From the NCBI GenBank assembly GCA_902793405.1, contig CADBDH010000008.1, forward strand, positions 1-64,000: 64,000 bases of DNA, written 5' to 3'. Under the pieces are notes generated by a model. That model had not been told where the DNA came from and ran no database searches. It saw nothing but the letters and a program-made list of their open reading frames with translations. Positions 18,301 through 26,933 of this stretch are shown here, piece after piece. Source of the stretch: an uncultured Bacteroidales bacterium. GTDB taxonomy: Bacteria > Bacteroidota > Bacteroidia > Bacteroidales > Muribaculaceae. The translations under genes were made by a program, and so were the position numbers. Positions within the stretch are counted from its first letter, which is position 1. Each line of letters begins with the position of its first letter.

Positions 18301-18582
18301 GGCACGCCATGGGTTTACAGCCACGACAAGTTAGGCAAGCTGGTGGGTATGCCGGTTCCCGGCACCATGACGAGTGTGTCGTGGGAACGCCTGCAAGACT
18401 CATCGCTCGTGTTCGGTATTCCCATCATCGGCTACCTGCTGCCCGAGGGCAATTACCTCGAGAACACGCAACTGGAACCCGATATCAAGATAGCCAATAA
18501 CCCCGAGACCGTCATCAACGGCGAGGACCTGCAGCTCAAGGCTGCCGTCGAAGAGTTGATGCGCGAGTGCGGCCTAAAATGA
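15334..18582 (+). CDS. Tricorn-like S41 family protease
   Basis: A 1082-residue exported protease. Signal peptide (1-18), two sets of PD40 beta-propeller blades (repeats such as YASISPDGNKIAF, PVWSPDGTTIAF), a Lys/Ala-rich linker at about residues 563-600, a PDZ-like domain (about 770-860) and a C-terminal S41 core. The core has DTRFNGGGR and NYSNAHGTPW, where S986 is the likely nucleophile. ELNASHTGGRF (near 767-777) matches the Ser-His pair of tricorn. It probably trims peptides in the periplasm, with the propellers guiding substrate entry. It is not in an operon with the flanking genes. Confidence 0.9.
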   Translation: MKRILLFLAVLTAMTAMADTPLWMRYASISPDGNKIAFCYKGDIYVVPSTGGQAVQLTSQSSYESQPVWSPDGTTIAFASDRKGNNDIFVMPADGGQPKQLTRNSAAETPWTFSPDGKYIYFSAAIQDPASSMLFPSGRLTEVYKVPVEGGRATRELGTPAEYICWNKTGDYFVYQDRKGGEDEYRKHHTSSITRDIWCYDAKTGHHTNLTNIGGEDRNPVLSPDGKTVYFLSERNGGSMNVYSMPLDHPSQLKAMTSFTVNPVRFLSIDNKGTLCFTQDGELYTMRPGGQPSKVNISLWHDDSDQIQNLSFTRGATDAAVSPDGKMVAFVVRGEVFVTSVEYSTTKRITNTPEAENWVSWGADNRTLAYATERNGNWELVLATIERKDDPNFPNATLIKEEILLPSTTVERMYPCLSPDGKKLAFIEDRIYLKVLDLKTKQVTQVTDGSTWYETNGGFDYSWSPDGKWFALEFIGNQRDPYTDIGIVSANGGPITNITGSAYISEGPRWVMEGNAIMFRSNRYGMRSHASWGSQDDVFLAFVNQEALDRYNLNKEDYELLTEAEKEAKKAEDKKAEAAKDSKKKGKAAPAAKAEDKGLKVELDGIEDRIVRLTPNSSNISGCMVTPDGESLYYLSAFEKGYDLWKMDLRKHETKLLNKMGGGGADIQASKDGKTLFVLGGSRMQKLTVASDKLTGIDYKADMKMDLFAEREYMFNHVDKQISKRFYNLNYHGCDWKANVETYRKFLPHINNNQDFANLLSELLGELNASHTGGRFYPTSGEATSDLGLIYDWSYTGNGLKVDEVIADGPLAKAKSQIKPGTILEKINGVAIDLDNDYTELLNGQAGKKTLLSLYNPKTGKRWEEVVKPITKGALNDLLYKRWVKRNAHIVDSLSNGRLGYVHLESMNDASYRDIYSDVLGKYNKRDGIVIDTRFNGGGRLHEDIEVLFSGKKYFTQVIRGREACDMPSRRWNKPSIMLQCEANYSNAHGTPWVYSHDKLGKLVGMPVPGTMTSVSWERLQDSSLVFGIPIIGYLLPEGNYLENTQLEPDIKIANNPETVINGEDLQLKAAVEELMRECGLK

Positions 18583-18616
18583 TGATTTATTAAATTAGGT
18601 TAAAGACAAAAATCAA

Positions 18617-18649
18617 TTGAGGCTACATGGTGGAATTGTTGTACTTTTG
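18617..18649 (+). promoter_or_regulatory. Promoter of a short transcription unit
   Basis: TTGA at 18617-18620 and TACTTTTG at 18642-18649, about 22 bases apart. It lies between the S41 gene and the terminator at 18778-18805. Confidence 0.5.
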
Positions 18650-18669
18650 TGGGCAAAATTTGAGAGAAG

Positions 18670-18774
18670 ATGTTAAACGTGAGCAAAATATTCGATCAGA
18701 TTATGCGTAATACGCGGCTCTTTTCTGTGCCTTTCCTGTCCAAGAAATTCCACAATACGAAGATAATAATGTGA
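18670..18774 (+). CDS. Possible 34-codon small gene
   Basis: ATG at 18670 opens a 34-codon frame (MLNVSKIFDQIMRNTRLFSV, then PFLSKKFHNTKIIM). It has a promoter box 21 bases upstream and a strong terminator three bases behind its stop, so promoter, ORF and terminator fit into 190 bases. The peptide is basic and weakly amphipathic and matches nothing I know. The same unit could instead be a small RNA. Start and function are uncertain. Confidence 0.35.
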   Translation: MLNVSKIFDQIMRNTRLFSVPFLSKKFHNTKIIM

Positions 18775-18777
18775 CTC

Positions 18778-18805
18778 AATGGGACCCGAAAACGGGTCCC
18801 ATTTT
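18778..18805 (+). terminator. Terminator of the short unit (and of read-through from S41)
   Basis: An 11-bp perfect stem (18778-18788 with 18793-18803, core TGGGACCCG), AAAA loop, then TT. Confidence 0.75.
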
Positions 18806-18861
18806 GCATATATGATATAAAGTATCAAGACCAAATATAAACTGTATTAGTACGACTTGTT

Positions 18862-19149
18862 ATGACGGAATTCATTACTACTCACTTGACCGACATCATC
18901 GGTTACACAGCGTCAATTTGCCTGGTTTTGGGTTACATGCCCCAGGCAATCTATACTATCCGCACCCATGATACCGATGGTATTGCCCTTCCCACCTTCT
19001 TGATGATGGGCTTGGGTGGCATCTTCTTTGCCATCCAGGGCCTGTTGCTCAAGAACTGGCCCCTGTTCATCACCAACGTGATTACCACTGTCTCGAGCGC
19101 CATCGTGTTTGGCATCAAGATGTATAATGACTATTTCAAGAAAAAATAA
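18862..19149 (+). CDS. SemiSWEET-type sugar transporter
   Basis: A 95-residue inner-membrane protein with three predicted helices (about 9-30, 39-61, 67-88) and the PQ motif (GYMPQAI, residues 24-30) of the MtN3/PQ-loop family. Bacterial SemiSWEETs dimerise to move sugars, mostly mono- or disaccharides, by facilitated diffusion. Length is typical. It lies between two terminated units; a promoter for the next gene starts 14 bases behind its stop, so it is probably a single gene. Confidence 0.9.
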   Translation: MTEFITTHLTDIIGYTASICLVLGYMPQAIYTIRTHDTDGIALPTFLMMGLGGIFFAIQGLLLKNWPLFITNVITTVSSAIVFGIKMYNDYFKKK

Positions 19150-19164
19150 AAAGCAAGGTTTTTC

Positions 19165-19195
19165 TTGGAAGGGTCGGGAAAATAACGTACCTTTG
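19165..19195 (+). promoter_or_regulatory. Promoter of the TonB receptor-nuclease operon
   Basis: TTG at 19165-19167 (context CTTGG), 20 bases, TACCTTTG at 19188-19195, giving a leader of about 105 bases. A second TACTTTTG at 19296-19303 lies only five bases ahead of the ATG and would give an almost leaderless message. Confidence 0.6.
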
Positions 19196-19308
19196 AAAAA
19201 ATTTTATTGAACGGTCTGAGACCCTAAAGGGTTTTTCATTAAATTAACTAAAAAAGTATCTATTTGAGAAACTGGAAGGACTAATAACGATTTTATACTT
19301 TTGTTTTT

Positions 19309-22071
19309 ATGAGACTTAAACTGTTTTTGCTTTTAGCACTCTTTGCTACCCTGCCGCTGCTGGCGCAGCACACGGGTGTGCGGGGCGTGGTGATGGACGC
19401 CAAGAGCGGCCTGCCCGTCGTGGGTGCTACAGTCATGCTTGACAATCAGGGCATCACGGCGACCACCGATGTCAGGGGTCAATTCCTGATTGACGAGGCC
19501 CATCAGGGCAATGACGAACTGTTGGTCCTGTGCTACGGCTTCAAGGACTGGATGCAGCCAGTGACCATTATCGACGACGTCGTTGAGGACTTGGGTTCCA
19601 TCGAGTTGGAACCACTGTCCTTTGAGACTGCCGAGGTGCTGGAGTACCGCAATTCCATGGCCGACATGGCCCTCTCGGAGTCGCAACTCGAGGACGAGGA
19701 AGGCAACACCCAGGAGGTTGCACTGCTGAGCGGTGCCACCGACAACCCCTTCTATCAGGCTTCGAGTTACACTTTTAGCACTGCACGTTTCCGCATTCGC
19801 GGTTATGAGAACCAGAAGACCGAGACCTACATCAACGGCATCCCGTTCAACGATGCTATCCGCTTCTCGTTCAATTACTCGATGACGGGTGGCCTGAACC
19901 AGGCCTTCAGGAACAAGACCATCGGTATGGGTCTGGAGGACAACACCTACGGCTTTGGTGGTATTGGCGGTGCCAACAACATCAAGACCTTTGCCTCTGA
20001 CTATGCTCCCGGTACCCGCCTGAGCCTTGCCTACACCAACGGTAACTACCGCTGGCGTGGCATGGTGACTCACGCCACTGGCTTGAACAAGCATGGATGG
20101 GCAATGACAGTTTCGGCTGTGGCCCGTTATGCCGACGAGGGTGTATATCCTGGCTCGTTCTACAACAGTTGGGGATACTTCCTTTCACTTGAAAAGGTCT
20201 TTAACCTGCAGCATTCCCTGTCGCTGACCACCTTTGGCGCACCGACCAAGCGCGCCGCCAACTCGGCCATCTATGAGGAGTGTGCTCAGCTGGTGGGCAG
20301 CAACATGTACAGTCCCGATTGGGGTTGGCAGGAAGGCAAGAAGCGCAACTCCAAGGTGGTCGAGTCGTTTGACCCCACCGTCATCCTCAACTGGTTGTGG
20401 AAGCCCAGCAAAAACGCTTCACTCAACACGGGTTTAGCCTATCACAAGTCCTTCTACAGCAAGGCAGCGCTCAACTGGTACAGGGCAGCCGATCCCCGTC
20501 CCGACTATTACCGCTATCTGCCGTCCTACTTCACCGATGATTTGTCCAAGGAACTCTACACCGACCTGTGGACCAGCGAGAGTGACATCACGCAAATCCG
20601 CTGGGACAACCTGTATCAGTCCAACTATCTGAATAACCAGATTGCCGACCAGACGGGTGTGGAACAGGGTTCGACCTACATTCTTGAGAATCGTCACAGC
20701 AACCAGTCGAGCTTCACGCTGTCGTCGGTATTCAACAAGCATTTCTCCAACAGATTGTCAATGCAGACCGGTGCCAATGCCAACTATTCGGTATCGTCCT
20801 ACTACAAGACCATCAAGGACCTGCTGGGTGGCCGCTATTGGCTGGATATCGACAACTTTGCCGAGCGCGACTTCCCCGATTCTCCCGAGATGGCACAGAA
20901 CGATATGGAGAACCCCAACCGCCATGTACTCAAGGGTGACCGTTTCGGTTATGACTACAACATCCTTACCTTCAAGGCCGAGCTGTGGCACCAGTGGGTG
21001 CTCAACCTGGCCAAGTGGGAGATGTTTGCCAGCGTCAAGGGTAACTACTTCCAGTTCCAGCGCGACGGTAAGATGCGCAACGGCCGTGCTCCCGAGAATT
21101 CCTACGGCAAGGGTGACACTCACCGCTTCTTGACCTATGGCGCCAAGGCCGGTATCACCTACAAGCTCGACGGCCGCAACAGCTTCGTCGGCCATGCCTT
21201 CTATGGCACCGAGGCTCCGCGTCCCTATGACGCTTATATCTCATCGCGCACCAAGGACGATGTGATCGACCTCAAGGTGGAGAAGATCTTCTCGGCCGAC
21301 CTGAGCTATGTGATGAGTTTCCGCAACTTCAAGGGTATCTTCACCGCATTCTATACCGATCAGCGCGACAACACCGAGCGCAACTCCTTCTATGATGATG
21401 TGCGCAGCACATTTATGAACTTTGCGCTCACGGGTGTCCACAAGCAGTACAAGGGCGTCGAGGTGGGCCTCAGCTACAAGCTGTCTCCCTCGTTGACCGT
21501 GAGTGCTGCCGCCAACATTGCCCGTTATCAGTACAAGAACCGCCCCCTCGGCACCCGCAGCTATGAGAATGGTTCTAACCCCGATGTGACTTCGGTCATC
21601 TATCTCAAGAACTTCTATGTGGCCGGTACGCCCCAGGAATGCTACTCACTGGCCTTCAACTGGGCAGGTCCCAAGAACTGGTACGTCGAACTGAATGGCG
21701 CCTGGATGAACCGCTCCTATGTGAGCATCTCGCCCATCCGCCACGAGGCCATTTCCAACCTGTACGAGTTGGCCGAGAGCGAGGAGCACTTGCAGCAGAT
21801 CATCAAGGACCTGAGCGTTCAGGAGAAACTCAACGAGGCTTTAGTCATCAATGCCAGCATCGGTCATGTGATTTATATCAACCGCTCGGCATCGTTTAAC
21901 ATCAACTTGAACTTGAACAATATTCTTGATAACAAGGACATCCAGACCGGTGGTTACCAGCAGGGTCGTATCGACACCAAGGATATCACCAACACTGCCA
22001 ACAAGTTCCCCAACAAGTACTACTATGCACAGGGATTCAAGGTGTTCCTTAACTTGGGTCTGAAGTTCTAA
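19309..22071 (+). CDS. TonB-dependent receptor of the DUF5689/nuclease operon
   Basis: A 920-residue outer-membrane receptor. Signal peptide (1-19), carboxypeptidase-regulatory-like domain (GVRGVVMDAKSGLPVVGATV, to about residue 100), a plug (RFRIRGYENQKTETYINGIP) and a barrel ending FKVFLNLGLKF. It should carry a substrate across the outer membrane using TonB energy. The two genes behind it encode a DUF5689 lipoprotein and a secreted EEP-family nuclease/phosphatase, so nucleic acid or a phosphoester is the likely substrate. That assignment is inference; no SusD is present. Confidence 0.88.
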   Translation: MRLKLFLLLALFATLPLLAQHTGVRGVVMDAKSGLPVVGATVMLDNQGITATTDVRGQFLIDEAHQGNDELLVLCYGFKDWMQPVTIIDDVVEDLGSIELEPLSFETAEVLEYRNSMADMALSESQLEDEEGNTQEVALLSGATDNPFYQASSYTFSTARFRIRGYENQKTETYINGIPFNDAIRFSFNYSMTGGLNQAFRNKTIGMGLEDNTYGFGGIGGANNIKTFASDYAPGTRLSLAYTNGNYRWRGMVTHATGLNKHGWAMTVSAVARYADEGVYPGSFYNSWGYFLSLEKVFNLQHSLSLTTFGAPTKRAANSAIYEECAQLVGSNMYSPDWGWQEGKKRNSKVVESFDPTVILNWLWKPSKNASLNTGLAYHKSFYSKAALNWYRAADPRPDYYRYLPSYFTDDLSKELYTDLWTSESDITQIRWDNLYQSNYLNNQIADQTGVEQGSTYILENRHSNQSSFTLSSVFNKHFSNRLSMQTGANANYSVSSYYKTIKDLLGGRYWLDIDNFAERDFPDSPEMAQNDMENPNRHVLKGDRFGYDYNILTFKAELWHQWVLNLAKWEMFASVKGNYFQFQRDGKMRNGRAPENSYGKGDTHRFLTYGAKAGITYKLDGRNSFVGHAFYGTEAPRPYDAYISSRTKDDVIDLKVEKIFSADLSYVMSFRNFKGIFTAFYTDQRDNTERNSFYDDVRSTFMNFALTGVHKQYKGVEVGLSYKLSPSLTVSAAANIARYQYKNRPLGTRSYENGSNPDVTSVIYLKNFYVAGTPQECYSLAFNWAGPKNWYVELNGAWMNRSYVSISPIRHEAISNLYELAESEEHLQQIIKDLSVQEKLNEALVINASIGHVIYINRSASFNINLNLNNILDNKDIQTGGYQQGRIDTKDITNTANKFPNKYYYAQGFKVFLNLGLKF

Positions 22072-22132
22072 TCAAGCAATCAATTTCAATAATCAAACAG
22101 ATAACAATAAAACAAACAATACAATCGACATT

Positions 22133-24373
22133 ATGAAACGTTTTAATTTTTATCTCAGCCTGATGCTTCTGTTGGTGTTCACCGCTGCCTGCAGTGATGA
22201 GTTTGACCAGCCGCCCATGGTGATCCCCACTGCCGAGCACACTGCCAACATGACCATCGCTGAATTTAAAGCCAAGCATTGGCAAGATGACAGGAATTAC
22301 ATCGACACCGTTAAGGAGGACGAGGTGATTCATGGCTGGATTACCAGCAGCGACGAGGACGGTAATATCTACAAGCAGCTTTACATCAGTGATGGAACTG
22401 CTGGCTTGACGGTTTCTATCGACCAGAGCAGTATCTATACCAAGTACCGCATTGGCCAGGAGGTTGTCATTCCCATGAAGGGTTATTTCATTGGCAAATT
22501 CAACGGCCTGTTGTGCCTGGGTGTTCCCTATTGGTATTCAGCCCAGGGCGTTTGGGAGTCTAACCGTATGCCCATGGAGCTGTGGGAAACGATGGCCGAA
22601 ATCAATGGCCTGCCCGATGTCTCCAAAGTGGACACTACCGAGATCGAACTGAGCGAGATCAAGGGTTCGGACCGCGAGACGTTATTGAAGTACATGAGCC
22701 GCTTGGTTCGCATCAACAGTGTTACGTTTAACGATGCCGGCCAGCCCTTCTCGGCAGCCGACAACAGCACCGATCGTGAAATCACCGACGAGTCGGGCAA
22801 CACGCTCGTCGTGAGCAACAGCAACTACGCATCGTTCCGTGCCGACACCCTGCCCAAGGGCACCGTGGATGTCGTGGGCCAGTTGAGCTATACTGCCAGC
22901 AAGGGCTTCTTCCTGCTGCTGCGCAGTGCCAGCGACGTGATCACCAATGCTTCACCGGGTAGCAAGACCAATCCCTATACCGTCGCAGCTGCTATCGCAG
23001 CACAGAACCATGGCTCTAAGGGTTGGGTTACCGGTTATGTAGTGGGTGCTGTAGCTCCCGAGGTTACCAGTGTCAGCGGCAATGGCGACATCGAGTGGAA
23101 GGCTCCTACCACGCTCGAAAATACCCTTGTCCTGGCCGATGATCCCGAGTGCAAGGACTACACCAAGTGCATTATCATTCCTCTGGCTCAGGGTTCACCT
23201 TTCCGCGCCGAGGGTAACCTCAGCGATAATCCTTTGCTCTACAAGAAGCAAATCAAGGCCAAAGGTGTCTTGGCTACCTATATGGGTGCTGCCGGCATCA
23301 CGGGCAACACGGGCTCCAAGGGTGAATATGAATTGCCTCTCCTGCCGCCCAGCAGTGGCCTGACCAAGTACTTAGAAACATTTGACACCGAGATCCCCAA
23401 CACGTGGACCATCATCACTCCTAAGGGTGACAAGCCTTGGTTCTGGTATTCCTATCCCAGCAATAGTCCCACCGACTTCTTTGCTTCGGCTAGCGGTTAT
23501 CAGGGCAAGAATCCTCCCTATGACACTTGGCTGCTGACCCCGGCACTCGACATCAAGAATGCCAAGAGCAAGATTCTCACCTTCGACACCAACATGAACC
23601 CGTATAACGGCACGACCGACAAGTTTGAGGTTTATATCCTCAATCTGAAGGATCCCGAGAAGGCTACTGTCAAGGAGAAACTCAATCCTAATTTGCCCAA
23701 GAACACGAGCGGTTGGAGTGAGTGGCAGTCGTCGGGTGATGTTGACCTGAGTGCATGGGACGATGGTTGCTATTACATCGGTTTCCACTACACCGCCGAC
23801 AACTGTCCTTCGGGATATGCTACCTGGCGTCTCGACAACGTCGCCTTCGGTTATGGCGATGTAGTGCCCTCGACCCGCGCTGACTTCGAGACGATGGGTA
23901 CTCCCTCGGGTCAGATCGGTACCCACACCTCGACCAAGGGATGGGTGGCAACTAACAGCTACCTCTTCTGCGGCGATGCTACCGACCACAATCCTTGGTT
24001 CCAGTTCATCGGCTTCATGACCGGTTCCGAGACTAAGTATGCTATGGCTCCGACGCTCAATGGTAAGACCAATGGCGTGGGCACCATCGTGTCGCCGGTT
24101 CTCAAGGGTGGTATGAAGAAACTCACCTTCAGCTACGGTGCTCCGTTTACCGACAAGAACCTCTCCTTCCGCGTCGATGTGAAGCAGAACGGCAGCGTGG
24201 TGAAGTCGTGGACTGAGACCAGGACCGACGCCGTGAAGTTTATGGTATACACCTTCGAGCAGACTTGCGACATCAAGGGTGACTTTACCATCGAGATCAC
24301 CAACCTGTGCCCGTCTAACTCGACGAGCAACAAGGACCGTGTATCGATCTGGAACCTGGTTTGGGAACAGTAA
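22133..24373 (+). CDS. DUF5689 surface lipoprotein with choice-of-anchor-J domains
   Basis: A 746-residue lipoprotein (lipobox FTAAC, Cys 20). Residues about 35-270 fit DUF5689, an OB-fold-rich region (GWITSSDEDGNIYKQLYISD, then VVIPMKGYFIGKFNGL). A second OB-like region follows (GWVTGYVVGAVAPEV), then two jelly-roll, choice-of-anchor-J type domains (WLLTPALDIKNAKSKILTFD; LRKG-like WVATNSYLFCGD). It is probably the surface-exposed binding partner of the preceding receptor, in the position a SusD would take. Gaps are 61 bases upstream and 30 downstream, so it is the middle gene of a three-gene operon. Confidence 0.85.
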   Translation: MKRFNFYLSLMLLLVFTAACSDEFDQPPMVIPTAEHTANMTIAEFKAKHWQDDRNYIDTVKEDEVIHGWITSSDEDGNIYKQLYISDGTAGLTVSIDQSSIYTKYRIGQEVVIPMKGYFIGKFNGLLCLGVPYWYSAQGVWESNRMPMELWETMAEINGLPDVSKVDTTEIELSEIKGSDRETLLKYMSRLVRINSVTFNDAGQPFSAADNSTDREITDESGNTLVVSNSNYASFRADTLPKGTVDVVGQLSYTASKGFFLLLRSASDVITNASPGSKTNPYTVAAAIAAQNHGSKGWVTGYVVGAVAPEVTSVSGNGDIEWKAPTTLENTLVLADDPECKDYTKCIIIPLAQGSPFRAEGNLSDNPLLYKKQIKAKGVLATYMGAAGITGNTGSKGEYELPLLPPSSGLTKYLETFDTEIPNTWTIITPKGDKPWFWYSYPSNSPTDFFASASGYQGKNPPYDTWLLTPALDIKNAKSKILTFDTNMNPYNGTTDKFEVYILNLKDPEKATVKEKLNPNLPKNTSGWSEWQSSGDVDLSAWDDGCYYIGFHYTADNCPSGYATWRLDNVAFGYGDVVPSTRADFETMGTPSGQIGTHTSTKGWVATNSYLFCGDATDHNPWFQFIGFMTGSETKYAMAPTLNGKTNGVGTIVSPVLKGGMKKLTFSYGAPFTDKNLSFRVDVKQNGSVVKSWTETRTDAVKFMVYTFEQTCDIKGDFTIEITNLCPSNSTSNKDRVSIWNLVWEQ

Positions 24374-24403
24374 TCAATCCTGACCGCTAAAAACGAAATC
24401 ATT

Positions 24404-25498
24404 ATGATGAAGAAAGCATTATGGATGGCCTTGGCGCTGGTGGCATTGCTGCCGGCGCTGGCAGTGGCCCAAGATGAAAACCAGGAGCAGCCCGAACAGG
24501 ATCGCCGCTACCTGATGTATGGCGTCATGTTCTATAACTTGGAGAACCTGTTCGACACCATCAACAACAATGGCGTCTATGACAAGGAATTCTCGCCCGA
24601 AGGCGCTCGCCAGTGGAATGGTACCAAGTATTGGCAAAAACAGCACAACATGGCCTATGCCATCAGCCAGATGGAAGTCAAGGGCTCGCCTGCCGAGGGT
24701 CCCGTCCTCATCGGCGTCAGTGAGATTGAGAACATCACCGTGCTGCAAGACCTCGTGCGTCAGCCCGAACTGAAAGATCGCCGCTATCAGATTGTGCACC
24801 ACGACAGCCCCGACCGTCGTGGCGTGGATGTAGGTTTGCTCTACAACCCCCGTTTCTTCAAGGTGCTCAATGTCACCAACCAGAGCATCAACAAGTATCT
24901 GCCTGACTATCCCGAGTTCCGCTCGCGTGATCAGTTGTGCGTTACCGGTATGCTCGCTGGAGAGAAGGTGTCGGTGATTGTCAATCACTGGCCCTCACGC
25001 CTGGGTGGCGAGGAACAGTCAAGTTACCTGCGCGAGGCAGCCGGCCGCATGGCCCGTGCTACCATGGACTCGTTGCTGCTCGATGACCCCAACCAGGGCA
25101 TCATCTTCATGGGCGACTTGAACGACGACCCGCAGAACAAGTCCTGCAGCGAGGCCATTGGTGCCAAGAAGGAAATCAAGGACTGCCCGGGCGACGGCAC
25201 CTGCTTCAACCCGTGGTGGAACATCCTCAACAGGGGCATCGGTACCCTGGGTTACAAGGGCAACTGGAACCTGTTCGACCAGATCATCTTCACCGACTAC
25301 TTCTTGAAGAACTACGATAGCAAGGACAAGCCCACCTTGACCTTCTCGCGTGCCGAGGTGCTCAACCGCAAGTTCTTGCGCAGCAACGAGGGCGACCGCC
25401 AGGGTTATCCCCTGCGCACCTTCTCGGCCGGTGTCTTCCTGAACGGTTACAGCGACCACTTCCCCACCATGATTTACCTGGTCAAGGAAATCAAGTAA
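24404..25498 (+). CDS. Secreted endonuclease/exonuclease/phosphatase family enzyme
   Basis: A 364-residue EEP-fold phosphodiesterase or nuclease with a signal peptide (about 1-22). All catalytic motifs are present: FYNLENLFDT (metal-site Asn), GVSEIEN (catalytic Glu), NHWPSR (His), MGDLNDDPQN (Asp/Asn) and SDHFPT (final Asp-His). Export and the company of a TonB receptor and DUF5689 lipoprotein suggest it cuts extracellular nucleic acid or another phosphodiester to feed the receptor. Sphingomyelinase- or phosphatase-like activity cannot be excluded. It is the last gene of the operon, before a strong terminator. Confidence 0.9.
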   Translation: MMKKALWMALALVALLPALAVAQDENQEQPEQDRRYLMYGVMFYNLENLFDTINNNGVYDKEFSPEGARQWNGTKYWQKQHNMAYAISQMEVKGSPAEGPVLIGVSEIENITVLQDLVRQPELKDRRYQIVHHDSPDRRGVDVGLLYNPRFFKVLNVTNQSINKYLPDYPEFRSRDQLCVTGMLAGEKVSVIVNHWPSRLGGEEQSSYLREAAGRMARATMDSLLLDDPNQGIIFMGDLNDDPQNKSCSEAIGAKKEIKDCPGDGTCFNPWWNILNRGIGTLGYKGNWNLFDQIIFTDYFLKNYDSKDKPTLTFSRAEVLNRKFLRSNEGDRQGYPLRTFSAGVFLNGYSDHFPTMIYLVKEIK

Positions 25499-25519
25499 CC
25501 CGTTCATCAACCCATCAAC

Positions 25520-25558
25520 AAAGGGGCAGCCGCCATTACAGCGGCTGCCCCTTTATTA
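25520..25558 (+). terminator. Terminator of the receptor-nuclease operon
   Basis: A perfect 14-bp stem (25520-25533 with 25541-25554, AAAGGGGCAGCCGC) with a 7-base loop, running into TTTATTAT. Confidence 0.9.
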
Positions 25559-25618
25559 TCGTAAGTTCGACTAAATTCTATTCTAGATTTCAGCGAGTTA
25601 GCTACCAGATACCCAGTA

Positions 25619-25693
25619 GAGACGCAAAATTTTGCGTCTCAAAACGTTAAACATTACCAAATGACGCCCAGAGACGCAAGATTTTGCGTCTCT
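25619..25693. repeat. Pair of 22-base palindromes (REP-like)
   Basis: GAGACGCAAAATTTTGCGTCTC (25619-25640) is written here only as its 11-base arm GAGACGCAAAA and complement; the near copy is at 25671-25692 with one centre change. The palindromes have no loop and are 52 bases apart, in the gap between two convergent genes. This is typical of dispersed REP-like repeats. Confidence 0.7.
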
Positions 25694-25739
25694 ACATAGC
25701 GAATGGATTGAGCATCATTGAATTATGACACAGCGGCTG

Positions 25740-26933
25740 TTACAGGCCAGTGATGCGGACTACGGGGCCCAGGGGCTTGAGGTTATCCTCATTGCCGCCT
25801 TGAGTGGTAAGGATCCAGGCTAGGGGTTTGTGGCGCTTGTCGTCGGGCAGCTTGGGGATGGCGGCGTAGCCGTCGGTCAGGAAGACCAGGCCGTCATATT
25901 CCTCGTGCTCGTAGTAGAAGTCGATGGCGGGCTGGAAATTGGTGCCCCCACGGCCGGTCACACGTATGGTTTTGGATGCCTGTTTGAGCTGGATGGGCTG
26001 CTCGGTGGTGATTTTGCTGTCAAACTCGATGACCTCGATGCTCTCGATGCCCTGCTTGAAGAAGCGGTTGATGACGGCGAGGAACTTGCGGATGTCCTCG
26101 TCGGGCACACTGCCGCTCACGTCCACTGCGACGAGCAGGCGGGTGCTGTAGGCATACTGGCTGCCCATGGCGTCGAAGCCGTAGCGGCGGTTGGGACGCA
26201 TGCGCGTCAGGTGGCGCTTGGTGCTCAGGATGCTGGCACGGAACTGGCTGAGGATGGCCCTGAAGTTCTGCTTGCTCACCAAGGTGCTCTCGATGAGCGC
26301 CTTGAGGTCTCCGCTCAGCGAGCCCCACTGGTTGCACCGCTGAGCGGTTTCAATCTCGTGGTTGACCTTCTCGCTCATCAGTTCGTCTTCTTCCCACAGC
26401 GAGGCTCCCGCGTCGGCTGCCAGCAGGTCGTCGGTCAGATTCTTGCTATCGCCTTGCATGCTGCTGGGCATGTTCATGTCGATGGGGATACCGTCGCTGT
26501 CGGCATTTTGCTCGAGTTGAATGACCTGGCCCGCCATGAGCGAGTAATACTGCTCAAAGGCCTGGTCACGCTCAATGTTAAAAATGCGCGGCGGTTCCAG
26601 CCCGATGGTGTCCATGCCCTCCAGGTTGTCGCAAAGTGTCAGGTCGCTCGACAGGCGCATCACGTCGCGGCGCGGGTTGTAGGGCTGTCGCTGGTAGGGG
26701 TGCTTGAGGATGATGCGCACCACCTCGGCCTTGAGGCGCAGTGCCAGCTGGTTGTCATCGAAGTGCTCCAACCGCTCGGGGTTATACTCGATGACGCCCT
26801 TGCCGCACCGCATGTCGCAGCCCATGTTGTCGTTGCGTTTCAGGGCATGGGTGCACAGCACGGCAAACAGGAGCGGCTCGGTGAGGAACCAGTCTTGCGA
26901 GAGGGTTTTTATGCGTTCGCCGACGGTCATCAC
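25740..26933 (-). CDS. VWA-domain protein with metallopeptidase-like N-terminus
   Basis: A 397-residue cytoplasmic protein. The N-terminal half fits the DUF2201_N putative metallopeptidase-like domain, although no HExxH is visible. The C-terminal half is a VWA-like fold with the MIDAS motif VAVDVSGSVPDED and a later FLTDGYA. Such proteins work as a pair with a MoxR-type AAA ATPase, whose gene lies just upstream and overlaps by four bases. The complex is thought to act as a chaperone or metal-insertion device; the client is unknown. It is the last gene of the operon. Confidence 0.88.
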   Translation of the reverse strand: MMTVGERIKTLSQDWFLTEPLLFAVLCTHALKRNDNMGCDMRCGKGVIEYNPERLEHFDDNQLALRLKAEVVRIILKHPYQRQPYNPRRDVMRLSSDLTLCDNLEGMDTIGLEPPRIFNIERDQAFEQYYSLMAGQVIQLEQNADSDGIPIDMNMPSSMQGDSKNLTDDLLAADAGASLWEEDELMSEKVNHEIETAQRCNQWGSLSGDLKALIESTLVSKQNFRAILSQFRASILSTKRHLTRMRPNRRYGFDAMGSQYAYSTRLLVAVDVSGSVPDEDIRKFLAVINRFFKQGIESIEVIEFDSKITTEQPIQLKQASKTIRVTGRGGTNFQPAIDFYYEHEEYDGLVFLTDGYAAIPKLPDDKRHKPLAWILTTQGGNEDNLKPLGPVVRITGL

